From: Nematopogon swammerdamellus
Taxonomy: Eukaryota > Arthropoda > Insecta > Lepidoptera > Adelidae
Assembly: GCA_946902875.1 (NCBI GenBank)
Contig: OX336353.1
Span: 21,279,151-21,343,150 of the forward strand
Direction: 5' to 3'
Length of the DNA: 64,000 nt
The notes under the pieces were generated by a model. That model was not told the origin of the DNA. It ran no database searches and saw nothing but the letters and a program-made list of their open reading frames with translations. The translations under genes were made by a program, and so were the position numbers. This document shows positions 55,801-64,000 of the stretch, piece by piece. Within the stretch, counting starts at the first letter, position 1, and each line of letters begins with the position of its first letter.

Positions 55801-56417
55801 AAAAACAACTGTGCCTCCACATGTAATTTTCTTCATAACTAGATTGAAAGGAGTGCATTAAAAGCCATCGCATGCCACGCACGCTGTGGCTATACTCGCT
55901 GCGCTCCGCACTCGCGTGCCGACTACGGACATGCGACGACAACGTGACCCGTACGTGTACATACAACACAAGCATCAGTCATTGTGTCAAATTATGTAAT
56001 ACTTTTATAGAAACTGGCATTCACCGGTATAAGGGAAAACCGTTTAAAAGATCGTTTGCATCATATATAATATTTCAAACAGAAAACAATGTATCGTGCT
56101 GAATGGTTACAGTTCCGAGTATGTAACGGTTACGTGAATGAAAAGTGAATACTTGTGTTATATTATTTTTAATAATATTATTTGTTTATTTTATTCTGAA
56201 ACGATGTTACATCTTGTTTTCAAAATTGTTATTTCTTGGTATGATGACGACGTTAACATTTTCCGATGTATTCGCAACCTTGAAAATTGTATGGCGCTAC
56301 AATAAGCTCCATTTGAGTTTTACTAAATGAAAAGTAATTACATTTACAAAGAAAAAAGAAACGTGCCACGTTGAACAGACTTCCATCCCTATAAATAGTA
56401 TTAAATAATATTTTGAT

Positions 56418-56500
56418 CTTGAGTAGATGGCGGTACAAAAGCACTCCTGAAAATGTATAGTGATGGACCCATTGTGCTTTTGTACCGTCTTCTACTAAAA
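56418..56500. repeat. short imperfect hairpin
   Basis: GAGTAGATGGCGGTACAAAA pairs with TTTTGTACCGTCTTCTACT. MITE-like remnant. Confidence 0.6.
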
Positions 56501-56646
56501 TTTGGGCTATGAACTACGTCTATTATCCTGTAAATTATTCTATCCCGCGGCTCCGTTCGAATTAGAATAGGCTTCTCTCAGTTTGCGGAATTCTCCTGCC
56601 GAGCGCAGTTGGAATGAATAAGTAGGTACTGCGACGGCGGTAGTAT

Positions 56647-56796
56647 CGCGCGAGTGCAGTGTGTGGTGGAGGAGTAACTCGTGTGTCGTGTTGCAGACGT
56701 GGACGAGTGTGCGTCGAACCCGTGCCAGCCCGGCGGCTCCTGCCACGACCTGGAGAACGCTTTCCGCTGCAGCTGCTCGCCCGCGTGGCAGTGTGT
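56647..56796 (+). pseudogene. upstream partial copy of the EGF5 exon
   Basis: Acceptor GTGTTGCAG (56696) and exon 56697-56790 match the true exon at 56847, offset 150 bp. It ends at GCGTGGCA without the last 20 bp and the GTGAGT donor, running into GTGTGTGG. Residue change QPGG against QHGG in the true copy. Reading on meets a stop before the second acceptor; a cryptic GTGTGT donor would shift the frame. Not a usable exon. Confidence 0.88.
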
Positions 56797-56846
56797 GGTG
56801 TGCGGTGTGTGGTGCGCGGAGGAGTAACTCGTGTGTCGTGTTGCAG

Positions 56847-56960
56847 ACGTGGACGAGTGTGCGTCGAACCCGTGCCAGCACGGCGGCTCCTGCCACGACC
56901 TGGAGAACGCTTTCCGCTGCAGCTGCTCGCCCGCGTGGCAGGGCGCACTCTGCGAGGAAG
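56847..56960 (+). CDS. Ser: Serrate exon: EGF5
   Basis: 114-bp exon, phase 1-1, acceptor GTCGTGTTGCAG, donor GAAG|GTGAGT. With the split Asp codon it encodes [32 protein letters not shown] and GALCEE, a complete calcium-binding-type EGF repeat (DxDEC start). It corresponds to EGF5 of Drosophila Serrate (there IDECAGGPCEHGGTC). A defective partial copy with its own acceptor lies 150 bp upstream. Confidence 0.93.
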
Positions 56961-57199
56961 GTGAGTGGGAGTTGGCAAGGAGGCGAGGGGCCTGTAGGAA
57001 CGAATATGAATAAAAAAAATAAAATTCTAAACTGAAATGAACTTTAATGTAATATTAAAAAATATCATGGTTACCACAGCTGCTGTCAAACAGCTGACAT
57101 ATTAATATTGAAAAATACGAGTATTATAATTCACTTGATTTGTACAAGTTAACAAGTTAATAAAGCCAACTACAACATGGCGCAGCCGCCCTAAAGAGC

Positions 57200-57745
57200 C
57201 CTTGTCTCATCACGTCGTCGTCGTTCCAGACAAGTTAAACGTCAACACGTTCGGAACAACAATTACCAAATCATGGAGTTGTTTCATACATAAGCCGGCG
57301 TATTTATTACTAGAAGGTCGTAGAGGTAACGTCGTAGAAAATTACAAAAATTTTGAAAGCAACATTAAGATATTCTTTGTTGCTACAGAAAGTACAAAAA
57401 AATCTGTTCCTGTACAATTAGCACACCTGAAGAATTTGTTGGGCACAGAGGCGTTGAAACTCTGCGAGTCTATTAAAAACCAGGAAACTGACGAGGAGGA
57501 GACCGTAGACAGCATCTTGGGAACCTTACGGCAACACTGCCTCCCAGAAAGAAACTAGGCGGCGGAGTTCTTCAAGATCTTGACACGGAAACAGGGCACC
57601 AACGAACCTTTTGAAATATTCTACGCACATCTACAAAAGAAAGCAAAATGCTGTAATCTTAAACATCTTAAACAAATTACTATCGGCTTACATAACATTT
57701 TACTGCAAGAAAAACTACTACGTAATGGTAAACTGAATTTTTAAA
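57200..57745 (+). mobile_element. gag-like remnant (Ty3/gypsy type) in Serrate intron
   Basis: NYKNFESNIKIFFVATES, VQLAHLKNLLGTEALKLCES and DSILGTLRQHCLPERN, then after a stop NEPFEIFYAHLQKKAKCC. Spacing and character fit the capsid-like gag region of insect gypsy-type retrotransposons. The family is inferred from general resemblance. No pol follows. Confidence 0.55.
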
Positions 57746-58189
57746 GAAACAATCAGTTACTGAAGATCAGTTCAGCTGGCACAGAAAATATGAAAATAAG
57801 CTCAAGATGTCGAGGCTGTCATTTCAAAGAAGAAGGTCACTGGGAACAGAACATGCTATCGATGTGGAGTAGTCATGTTACGAGTCGAATACATGGACGA
57901 CTCGAGTGACTCGAGTTGAAAACATCTATAACTCGAGTTGCTATTAAGGTTAACCGAGGTTAACCTAACATCTATAACTGAGCTGAATATAAAAATTCAC
58001 AGATTTCTGCACGAAAACATTAATGCAAAATTAAATACTTTATCGAAATGCAGACCGAACAGCGCAAATAGTGCAAATGCAAATATAACTGTTTGTTCAA
58101 AGCACAGAAGACGTCAGCAAAAATTGCTCTGCTTGCAGCTGATCCCTAATAAAATGCAGCTGGCTCTAATAAAATTACGTATTTTACCA

Positions 58190-58898
58190 TTTATTTATTT
58201 ATGGACTGATTTTAAATTTATATTTCATTGTATCTAGTCTAAGTGGTTTCTCGATGGGTTAGTGTTTGAACCCCCAAAGAGATAGAAGAGATAGAAGAAA
58301 ACTTGCATTGCCAAAAGCAAGATTAACTTTAATGAAAAGGGGCAATGAATATATGTCCATTCTAATCTTCAATGCATTACCAAATTATATAAGGGATTGT
58401 CAATCAAAAAGTAGATTTAAAAATGAACTCAGGAAATTCCTACTAGAACGGCCTTTTTATGCACTTAATGAATTTTTCACAGAATGTAAATAGCTAAATG
58501 GTATTTTTTATTAATTTTAAATTTTTATTGAATGACAATTTTTTATTTTTTATTGAATGACGATTTTTTATTTTTATTGAATGAAATTTTTTTTATTTTT
58601 ATTGAATGACTATTGCATGTGTTTCTTGCAGCATAATAATGATAGGTTTCATAGTATTTATATTTACATTGCATTTATTTTTAAGGTTTTATATTATTCT
58701 GATGCATCTCTTATTGAATTTGGCTTTTTGAACATTGATTTTATTGTATTTATGGGTTATTATGTTTTAAGGTTTGTTATTAATTAAGTAATTAGATTAA
58801 AGATTATGTCATTTTATTTAGAATTGCTTGTAATGGATCGTCATGCCTTGTAATGTGGTGTTACCGACGAGTTTTTAAATAAATAAATAAATAAATAA
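58190..58898 (+). mobile_element. LINE C-terminal tail and 3' UTR
   Basis: 58266-58493 reads RRKLALPKARLTLMKRG, LIFNALPNYIRDCQSKSRF and LRKFLLERPFYALNEFF, the last block of CR1/Jockey-like proteins. An AT-rich 3' region follows, ending in a TAAA repeat (58880-58898). Serrate intron. Confidence 0.75.
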
Positions 58899-58980
58899 AC
58901 AAACCCCCTCTTATATACGTCCATGCCTGGTAGATAGAGTTGAGTGGAGATGTAGGTGCTCGTGTGTGTGTGTGTCGCAG

Positions 58981-59315
58981 ACGCAAACGAGTGCGAGGCG
59001 AGGCCGTGCGTGAACGCGCTGTCGTGCAGCAACACAGTCGGCGGCTACTCGTGCGCCTGCGTCGCCGGCTGGAGCGGCAAGGACTGCGACCGCAACATTG
59101 ACGACTGCACGGGCCAGTGCCTGCACGGCGCGACCTGCATCGACCTCGTCGACGACTTCCACTGCGCCTGCCGCGCCGGCTACACGGGCCGCCTCTGCGC
59201 CACCGACGTCGACGACTGCGCCTCCGCGCCCTGCCGCAACGGCGGCGAGTGCGTTGACCGTGTCGACTCCTACCGCTGCATCTGTCCCGTCGGCTTCACA
59301 GGCCTACACTGCGAG
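58981..59315 (+). CDS. Ser: Serrate exon: EGF6, EGF7 and EGF8
   Basis: 335-bp exon, acceptor TGTGTCGCAG, phase 1 in, donor GAG|GTATCT, phase 0 out. EGF6: DANECEARPCVNALSC ... CVAGWSGKDC. EGF7: NIDDCTGQCLHGATC ... CRAGYTGRLC. EGF8: DVDDCASAPCRNGGEC ... CPVGFTGLHC. Each has six cysteines and a calcium-binding type start. EGF7 with its short DDCxGQCxxGATCIDLV start matches EGF7 of Drosophila Serrate closely. EGF6 has no long insertion, unlike Drosophila. The next coding exon is not visible before 64000, so the gene continues beyond the window behind a long, transposon-filled intron. Confidence 0.94.
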
Positions 59316-59560
59316 GTATCTCCCTCTCCTAAACTAAGTCAACTAGCCTAGCATACGTGTTCCAACGCTCCTCTTACTTGTTCTGTTGTCCGACTATTCT
59401 GGGCCTAACCGAAGCACGCACGTTTTATTTGTTTCAGCATCTACTAACGCACTAACGCACTAACGAGAGTGTAACGCTTTTTTGTTTAGCTGCTTGGATG
59501 TTCCGGCCGCTACTGCAAGGTAACGCGTAACACCCTCGACCTCACCTATCCTATCTACTG

Positions 59561-60299
59561 TATTGTTATACATTATTTTAAATCAAGTAGCTTTACCCAG
59601 TTATGTGGCTCGACGTTTCGGGCCAAGCGTATGGCCCATCTTCATGAGCACTTTGCCTTGTGCGACGGTTGGCAGAGAACTGTCAGATCTCCGTCCGTCG
59701 TTGAAGATTGTAGGGGTGGCCAGTGCGGGTAGTTTCCGTAGACGAGGGTTCAGGTGCGTTGCGGATCTCGGCGGAGAGACAGAAGTCTGGAGTCAAGTCA
59801 GAAGAAGAACTGGTCTCCAACAAATCCGCAGTGTGTGATCACATGGACTCCGGAACGAACCACTGGATTAGATTCGATAGGTCAAAATTCTTGCGACTGA
59901 AACACGACACGTCCCACGTCTCGTCCGAGAGTCCATCGAAATCAAGAAGCACGACAACTTCAACCGGGAGGACGCCTTCAAGTTGTCGCCGATGTGGAAC
60001 CCAGTCATAGCGCCGCTCAAGAGAAGAAGACACGACGGACACGACCAGCCGGAAGTGGACACCGTCAGCGCCTTCTGTCTCTCCGCCGAGATCCGGAACG
60101 CACCTGAACCCTCGTCTACGGAAACTACCCGCACTGGCCACCCCTACAATCTTCGTCAACGACGGACGGAGATCTCACAGTTCTCTGCCAACCGTCGCAC
60201 AAGGCGAAGTGCTCATGAAGATGGGCCATACGCTTGGCACGAACAGTCGAGCCACATAGCTGGGTAAAGCTGCTTGATTTAAAATAATGTATAACAATA
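59561..60299. mobile_element. foldback/TIR element, about 215-bp inverted ends
   Basis: TATTGTTATACATTATTTTA through CAGTTATGTGGCTCGACG to about 59785 is mirrored at 60076-60299. The middle is GC-richer and without a clear protein. Non-autonomous, in the 3' intron of Serrate. Confidence 0.85.
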
Positions 60300-60895
60300 C
60301 ACAAATCAATACCATATATCCGCCTCCTAAAATCTACACTATCTCTCAGACTATGATGAAATCTAACCTATCTGTTCTATTCAGTGCTAATATTGTGTGA
60401 AAGAAATCTATCCGTAGACTCGCCGCCTCCTTGTTAAACACTATTTCCTAATCTTTCTAACGTGAGAGCTGTAACTTCGCTCCTACGGAACGTGTAGGTA
60501 CCTAAGAAGGTACATTGTTCCAGAACACACATAGGTGAATAGCTGCGGAGCCTTCAAAACACACATTACACCATTCTAATCCACGACTAAGAATATGCAA
60601 ATGTATTACTATATTACAGAGTCGTCGAATCTCCTGTAAAATTACATACAGAACATCAACCTGGCATAGGCATATTGTTCTTAAACACACACTGGAACAG
60701 TATTTGTTAAGAAAAACATAACATTTTCTTGAATCGTCGAATGCTGAGCTGAAATTACACATAATACGTAGCTTTCGGCGACATTGTAGGCTTCTTCGTA
60801 TGTAGTTGAACAAAACTGTAGGCAACCTTTGTTCCTTGCGAAAAAGACACGTGATGAATTCCGTCGAAACAATGTAATATTTATCGTTCCAGAAT
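60300..60895. other. intronic, no feature recognised
   Basis: Loosely repeated motif (AACACACATxxA, GTCGAATxxxxxTGTAA) at 60525, 60615 and 60730 suggests an old tandem structure; nothing else. Confidence 0.3.
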
Positions 60896-60899
60896 AAGT

Positions 60900-61275
60900 A
60901 TAAAAAAAAATTAAAACTGAAAAGAAAGAAACAAGTTCAGTACTTAGTCTAGAATTCTGTTAAGTTATATTGTATGACTACACCATTGAAATAGTTTCAT
61001 GCATGATCGATACACTCATAAAACTAATAATAACCTCTAATGCGGAACATGAAGACTTTAACAGTCGGGACCCATAATTGGGAAAATCTCATCCGGTCTA
61101 GAATTTTTAATGGGTCCCGACTGTTAAAGTCGCTATATTCCGCATTAGAGTTTATTATTTGTTTTATATGTGTATCGATTATGAAACTATTTGAATGGTG
61201 TAGTTATTCAATATTACTTAACAGAATTCTAGACTAAGTACTGGACTTGTTTCTTTCTTTCAGTTTTTATTTAAT
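60900..61275. mobile_element. foldback MITE-like element
   Basis: AACTGAAAAGAAAGAAACAAG (60916) and TACTTAGTCTAGAATTCTGTT are mirrored at 61220-61268. Inner arms include TTTAACAGTCGGGACCCAT and its complement around 61050-61130. Nearly the whole 375 bp is self-complementary with small loops. Confidence 0.85.
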
Positions 61276-61335
61276 GTGATTTTTTTACGCAGTCGAGTTT
61301 TTTATTTTTTAAATTTACTTTTTTATTTTACACTT

Positions 61336-61595
61336 TTCAGTTAGGACTATAAAACGGTAAATTTCGCAATCTTGTCATTTCATTGAGGGAGTCAATATCG
61401 TGGGGATTATTAAGTATCTTGCGGTGGTCTGAACTACTGATTATTAATCCATCTAGAGACCTAACCCGGCTCAAGGCTACATAGGCTTGACCTTTCGCAA
61501 AAATGCGTGAAGGTAAATGAACCACAGCTCGGTCCAAAGTAGTTCCTTGTAACTTATGTACAGTAACACCCCAGCACAATATCAATGGCAACATT
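61336..61595 (-). mobile_element. PIF1-like helicase C terminus (Helitron relic)
   Basis: 85-codon minus frame with TVHKLQGTTLDRAVV (helicase motif V region), FAKGQAYVALSRVRSLDGL (motif VI with the SRV arginine) and a tail. In insects this pattern comes almost always from Helitron RepHel proteins; a host PIF1 fragment is less likely with no flanking coding sequence. The copy starts abruptly and has no Rep domain. Confidence 0.7.
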
Positions 61596-61819
61596 TTTCG
61601 TTCTATTTTGCCCTGTCCACGAAGTGCATCGAATTCTGTCGTCGATGCCTCATCTCCTTCTTCCGTGTCCCTAGTTTCTGAGTTAATTCATAATAATTTG
61701 TATTGTCTGAGTTTTATTTTGTGTATGCTTATATATATTTACTATTTATTATGGATACTATATGGTTATAATATGTATATATACATATGTATATATATAC
61801 ATTTTTGTTTTTGGCTGTG

Positions 61820-62036
61820 CTGTAGAAGGAGGCGGGTGGCAGGGGAAGTGGGGTAGGGGGTAGGGAGGGAGGGGGCAGAGGGGGGTTCGTTTTGGGGTAT
61901 ACCCACCCCGCGGAAGGGGAAGGGGGAAGTGGGGGAGGCAAAAATGTAATATGACTCAGTGAGGGGAGACGATGTATAGGAGGTGGTGCTATGCTAAGGG
62001 GGGGGGATAAGTATCTCCTGAATACTCCCCCCCCCT
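61820..62036. repeat. G-run tract and poly-G/poly-C hairpin
   Basis: 61840-61895 holds many GGGG to GGGGGG runs (GGGGTAGGGGGTAGGGAGGG), a strong G-quadruplex candidate. 61998-62006 (G9) and 62026-62035 (C-run) could form a hairpin. Confidence 0.65.
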
Positions 62037-62379
62037 TCATTGGAGATATAATTATGCACTTTTCGGTACTTATCAGTTCACTACACAAAAAAGAAAATGG
62101 AGTGGAAAGAGAAGGGAGTGCAGCGGACGGGGCCTGCACTCCCTCCGCGCCTCCAGCTTATAAAAAACACTCTAGGGAATAGCCATACTTACAGGTTATG
62201 TCGGGGCGGTGAATATTGTACTAAATTTAAAATTTTACTAATATTTTAATACCTTTAAAAAAAAATTCTCCAAAAGTATAAGTCTCCGGCAAAAAATTAT
62301 TTATGCTAATAATTCCTTAGACCCTCACCTACCATTCCCAGCTACCAGCAATCTTCTACTAAACCCGCCTCTTCTACAA

Positions 62380-62557
62380 ACAGCGCACCATTGTTTTTTT
62401 GCGCATTATTTAAGAATTTGTTTTGTTGCACCTATCCTGGTTTTATATGTAATAAAAAGGGTAGACTGGTGGAAAATGTCATAGGCATTAGATATTAAGT
62501 GCTACCTTTCTTTACGACTTTATGTGCAATAAACGTTTTTTGATTTGATTTGATTTG
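62380..62557 (+). mobile_element. LINE 3' end
   Basis: TTTACGACTTTATGTGCAAT, AATAAACG and a TTTGATTTGATTTGATTTGA terminal repeat, typical of the 3' end of Jockey/CR1-type LINEs in insects. No coding part. Confidence 0.55.
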
Positions 62558-62916
62558 AACTTTATCACAGCTCTATTATAAATTATAAGTATTGAAAATT
62601 TAAGTGAGAATGGTTGCTAACCAAATTTAAATTGTTATAGATCCTAATTGGTTATTCGAAATGAAAAATGGTAAGAGAAAGCTAAAGATGATTTTGAAAT
62701 ACCTATTCAATGATACCCCACTTAACATAGTTAGTCAAATTTAATTTTTTTCTTTTTTACAAGATGGCGTCTGTTGTCGTCATATGGAATTTTGATTAAT
62801 GTTTGCTTGATTAATGCTTTAGTGACACTCGCAAGATTAAGAAAAATCGATTGACGTAAGAATCATCAAAATCAGCCCACGCGTTTGGTCTCTAGAGTGC
62901 CACAAAGGAACAAACA

Positions 62917-63034
62917 TGCATACATACATACATACATACATACATACATACATACATACATACATACATACATACATACATACATACATACATACATACA
63001 TACATACATACATACATACATACATGCATACATA
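62917..63034. repeat. CATA microsatellite
   Basis: About 28 perfect copies of CATA. The frame of repeated MYVC-type residues on the minus strand is an artefact. Confidence 0.95.
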
Positions 63035-63704
63035 GGCTGACATATTACCCATTACTCTCCTTTGCGTCGCGCAGTCGGGTAATAAGGAATTATGCTGGAT
63101 ACTCAATACTGCGTAGTCTGCCAGATGAAGACTGGAACCACTGGCTTTTATGTCTAAGTCCCTCCGAGAAACTTAGAACTAGTTGAAACAGACTACTGTC
63201 CCGCACCGCAATTATGTTTTGATTGCTAGGAAGGCTGCGACCGATTTATTAACTTAATTTCAACTTACAAATTAAGTTGAGCAAAGGAAATTATTTGATT
63301 CACATACGTATTTCACGGTTTTCGAGTCCCGCCTCGGTTCAGTTGAGCCATAGTATATTGTCTCCTTCGAAAGGACATATGTGAATTCTAAAGCCCGCAC
63401 TTATATTATTTTGTGAGCTTAAATAAATTCAACATTTATTCCCTCGGATATCGACGGAACCTTAATTAGGCCGGGTCGAGTCCACGCGTATTACTCTCGC
63501 TAAGCCGCGCTCTCGACTAATCATGCTTCCCTTTTCCGAGAATCCTTCAACACTTTCTTTCCAAGCCCCACTGCAGCGTACACGCGTCTCCCGCGTCACG
63601 CGCCCCGCACGGCACCTATCCCGTGAAAATCTATTTTTAAACTCTCCTACCCCCGCTTGCTTCGTAGCCTAACCGTGAAATCTAAACCCTTCTCATTTCT
63701 TCTG
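63035..63704. other. no feature recognised
   Basis: Mixed unique-looking sequence without exon-like frames. Presumed Serrate intron. Confidence 0.3.
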
Positions 63705-63920
63705 TTTTCATTTTACGAAGGCACGAGGGGTACGAGGTGGGAAGTGGTGCGAGAGGCGACCGCGCGGAGCTCAGTAGAGAACGAACTCGATGCCTGGTCG
63801 GTACACACGTTCTACACGTCTCCGCGTCGCTCCGTCGAACCGAGTCGTTCCCTACTGTCGTTCCGCGCGCTCTCACACCACTTCCTACCTCATACCCCTC
63901 GTGCCTTCGTAAAACACTCT
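63705..63920. repeat. imperfect inverted repeat
   Basis: TTTTACGAAGGCACGAGGGG with its extension (63710-63755) pairs with CCCCTCGTGCCTTCGTAAAA (63873-63915). Foldback-like. Confidence 0.75.
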
Positions 63921-64000
63921 ACCTATTTGAATGTAAGCTAATTCCTATGTAGGGATAGCGGCAGTTGAGGTCCGGTTCACACGGCAACCTTTAAATACAT

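Noticed and set aside
59430..59525. Possible next Serrate exon after TTTGTTTCAG (59437) or TTTTGTTTAG (59489)
   Set aside because: Phase-0 reading gives a stop or a very short non-EGF peptide; no cysteine pattern of an EGF repeat follows.
61729..62139. 136-codon proline-rich minus frame
   Set aside because: Translation of G-run low-complexity DNA; no similarity.
62837..63106. MYVC-repeat protein
   Set aside because: Translation of the CATA microsatellite.

Overview
This is eukaryotic DNA, most likely from a moth or butterfly. Three things point there: intron-split genes with GT-AG junctions, a very high load of transposon remnants of the kinds common in Lepidoptera (RTE, Jockey/CR1-like and R1-like LINE tails, BEL-Pao, Helitron helicase, tRNA-headed SINEs), and short TTAGG-like runs. 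No bacterial genes, operons or CRISPR arrays are visible. The order is inferred from repeat style and from the similarity of the one host gene to insect Serrate; the species cannot be named.

One host gene is clear. From about 45.8 kb to 59.3 kb the plus strand carries seven consecutive exons of Serrate, the insect Jagged-type Notch ligand. They encode the end of the N-terminal (MNNL) region, the DSL domain and EGF repeats 1 to 8. All exon phases agree (0-1, 1-1, 1-2, 2-1, 1-1, 1-1, 1-0). The signal peptide and most of the MNNL region should lie upstream. The remaining EGF repeats, the cysteine-rich region, the membrane segment and the tail should lie downstream of the window.

The most unusual object is inside this gene. 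The exon coding for the end of EGF1 plus EGF2 (the DOS-motif region of Notch ligands) is preceded by 26 head-to-tail copies of a 159-bp unit made of its own splice acceptor plus most of the exon. Because 159 is divisible by three, every copy has an in-phase acceptor and all copies read through into the true exon, so about 4.3 kb stays open. The same gene also carries a threefold 164-bp duplication of the EGF4 half-exon with its donor, a 150-bp duplication of the EGF5 exon with its acceptor, and a small duplication of the EGF2 exon donor. Four separate tandem duplications in one gene, each spanning a splice junction, deserve checking as biology and as assembly.

Layout: 0-5.7 kb, LINE tails and dispersed repeats; 5.76-7.36 kb, a 133-bp satellite; 8.6-9.8 kb, a broken RTE element; 12.0-13.7 kb, a minisatellite and a 672-bp palindrome; 13.7-18 kb, LINE tails, a 37-bp minisatellite and foldback elements; 19.1-24.5 kb, a minus-strand LINE split by a 3.5-kb nest of insertions; 24.6-29.5 kb, SINEs, a 121-bp-monomer repeat family, a 147-bp tandem repeat and an endonuclease remnant; 31-37 kb, more LINE and SINE remnants; 37.6-43.1 kb, a RT fragment and a decayed BEL-Pao element split by a terminal-inverted-repeat element that itself holds 109-bp tandem repeats; 43.5-64 kb, Serrate with transposons in its introns. 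No second complete host gene was found. GC-rich islands near 1-1.7, 7.6-8.5, 10.6-11.6 and 16.3-16.7 kb could hold promoters or noncoding exons, but nothing in them can be named.
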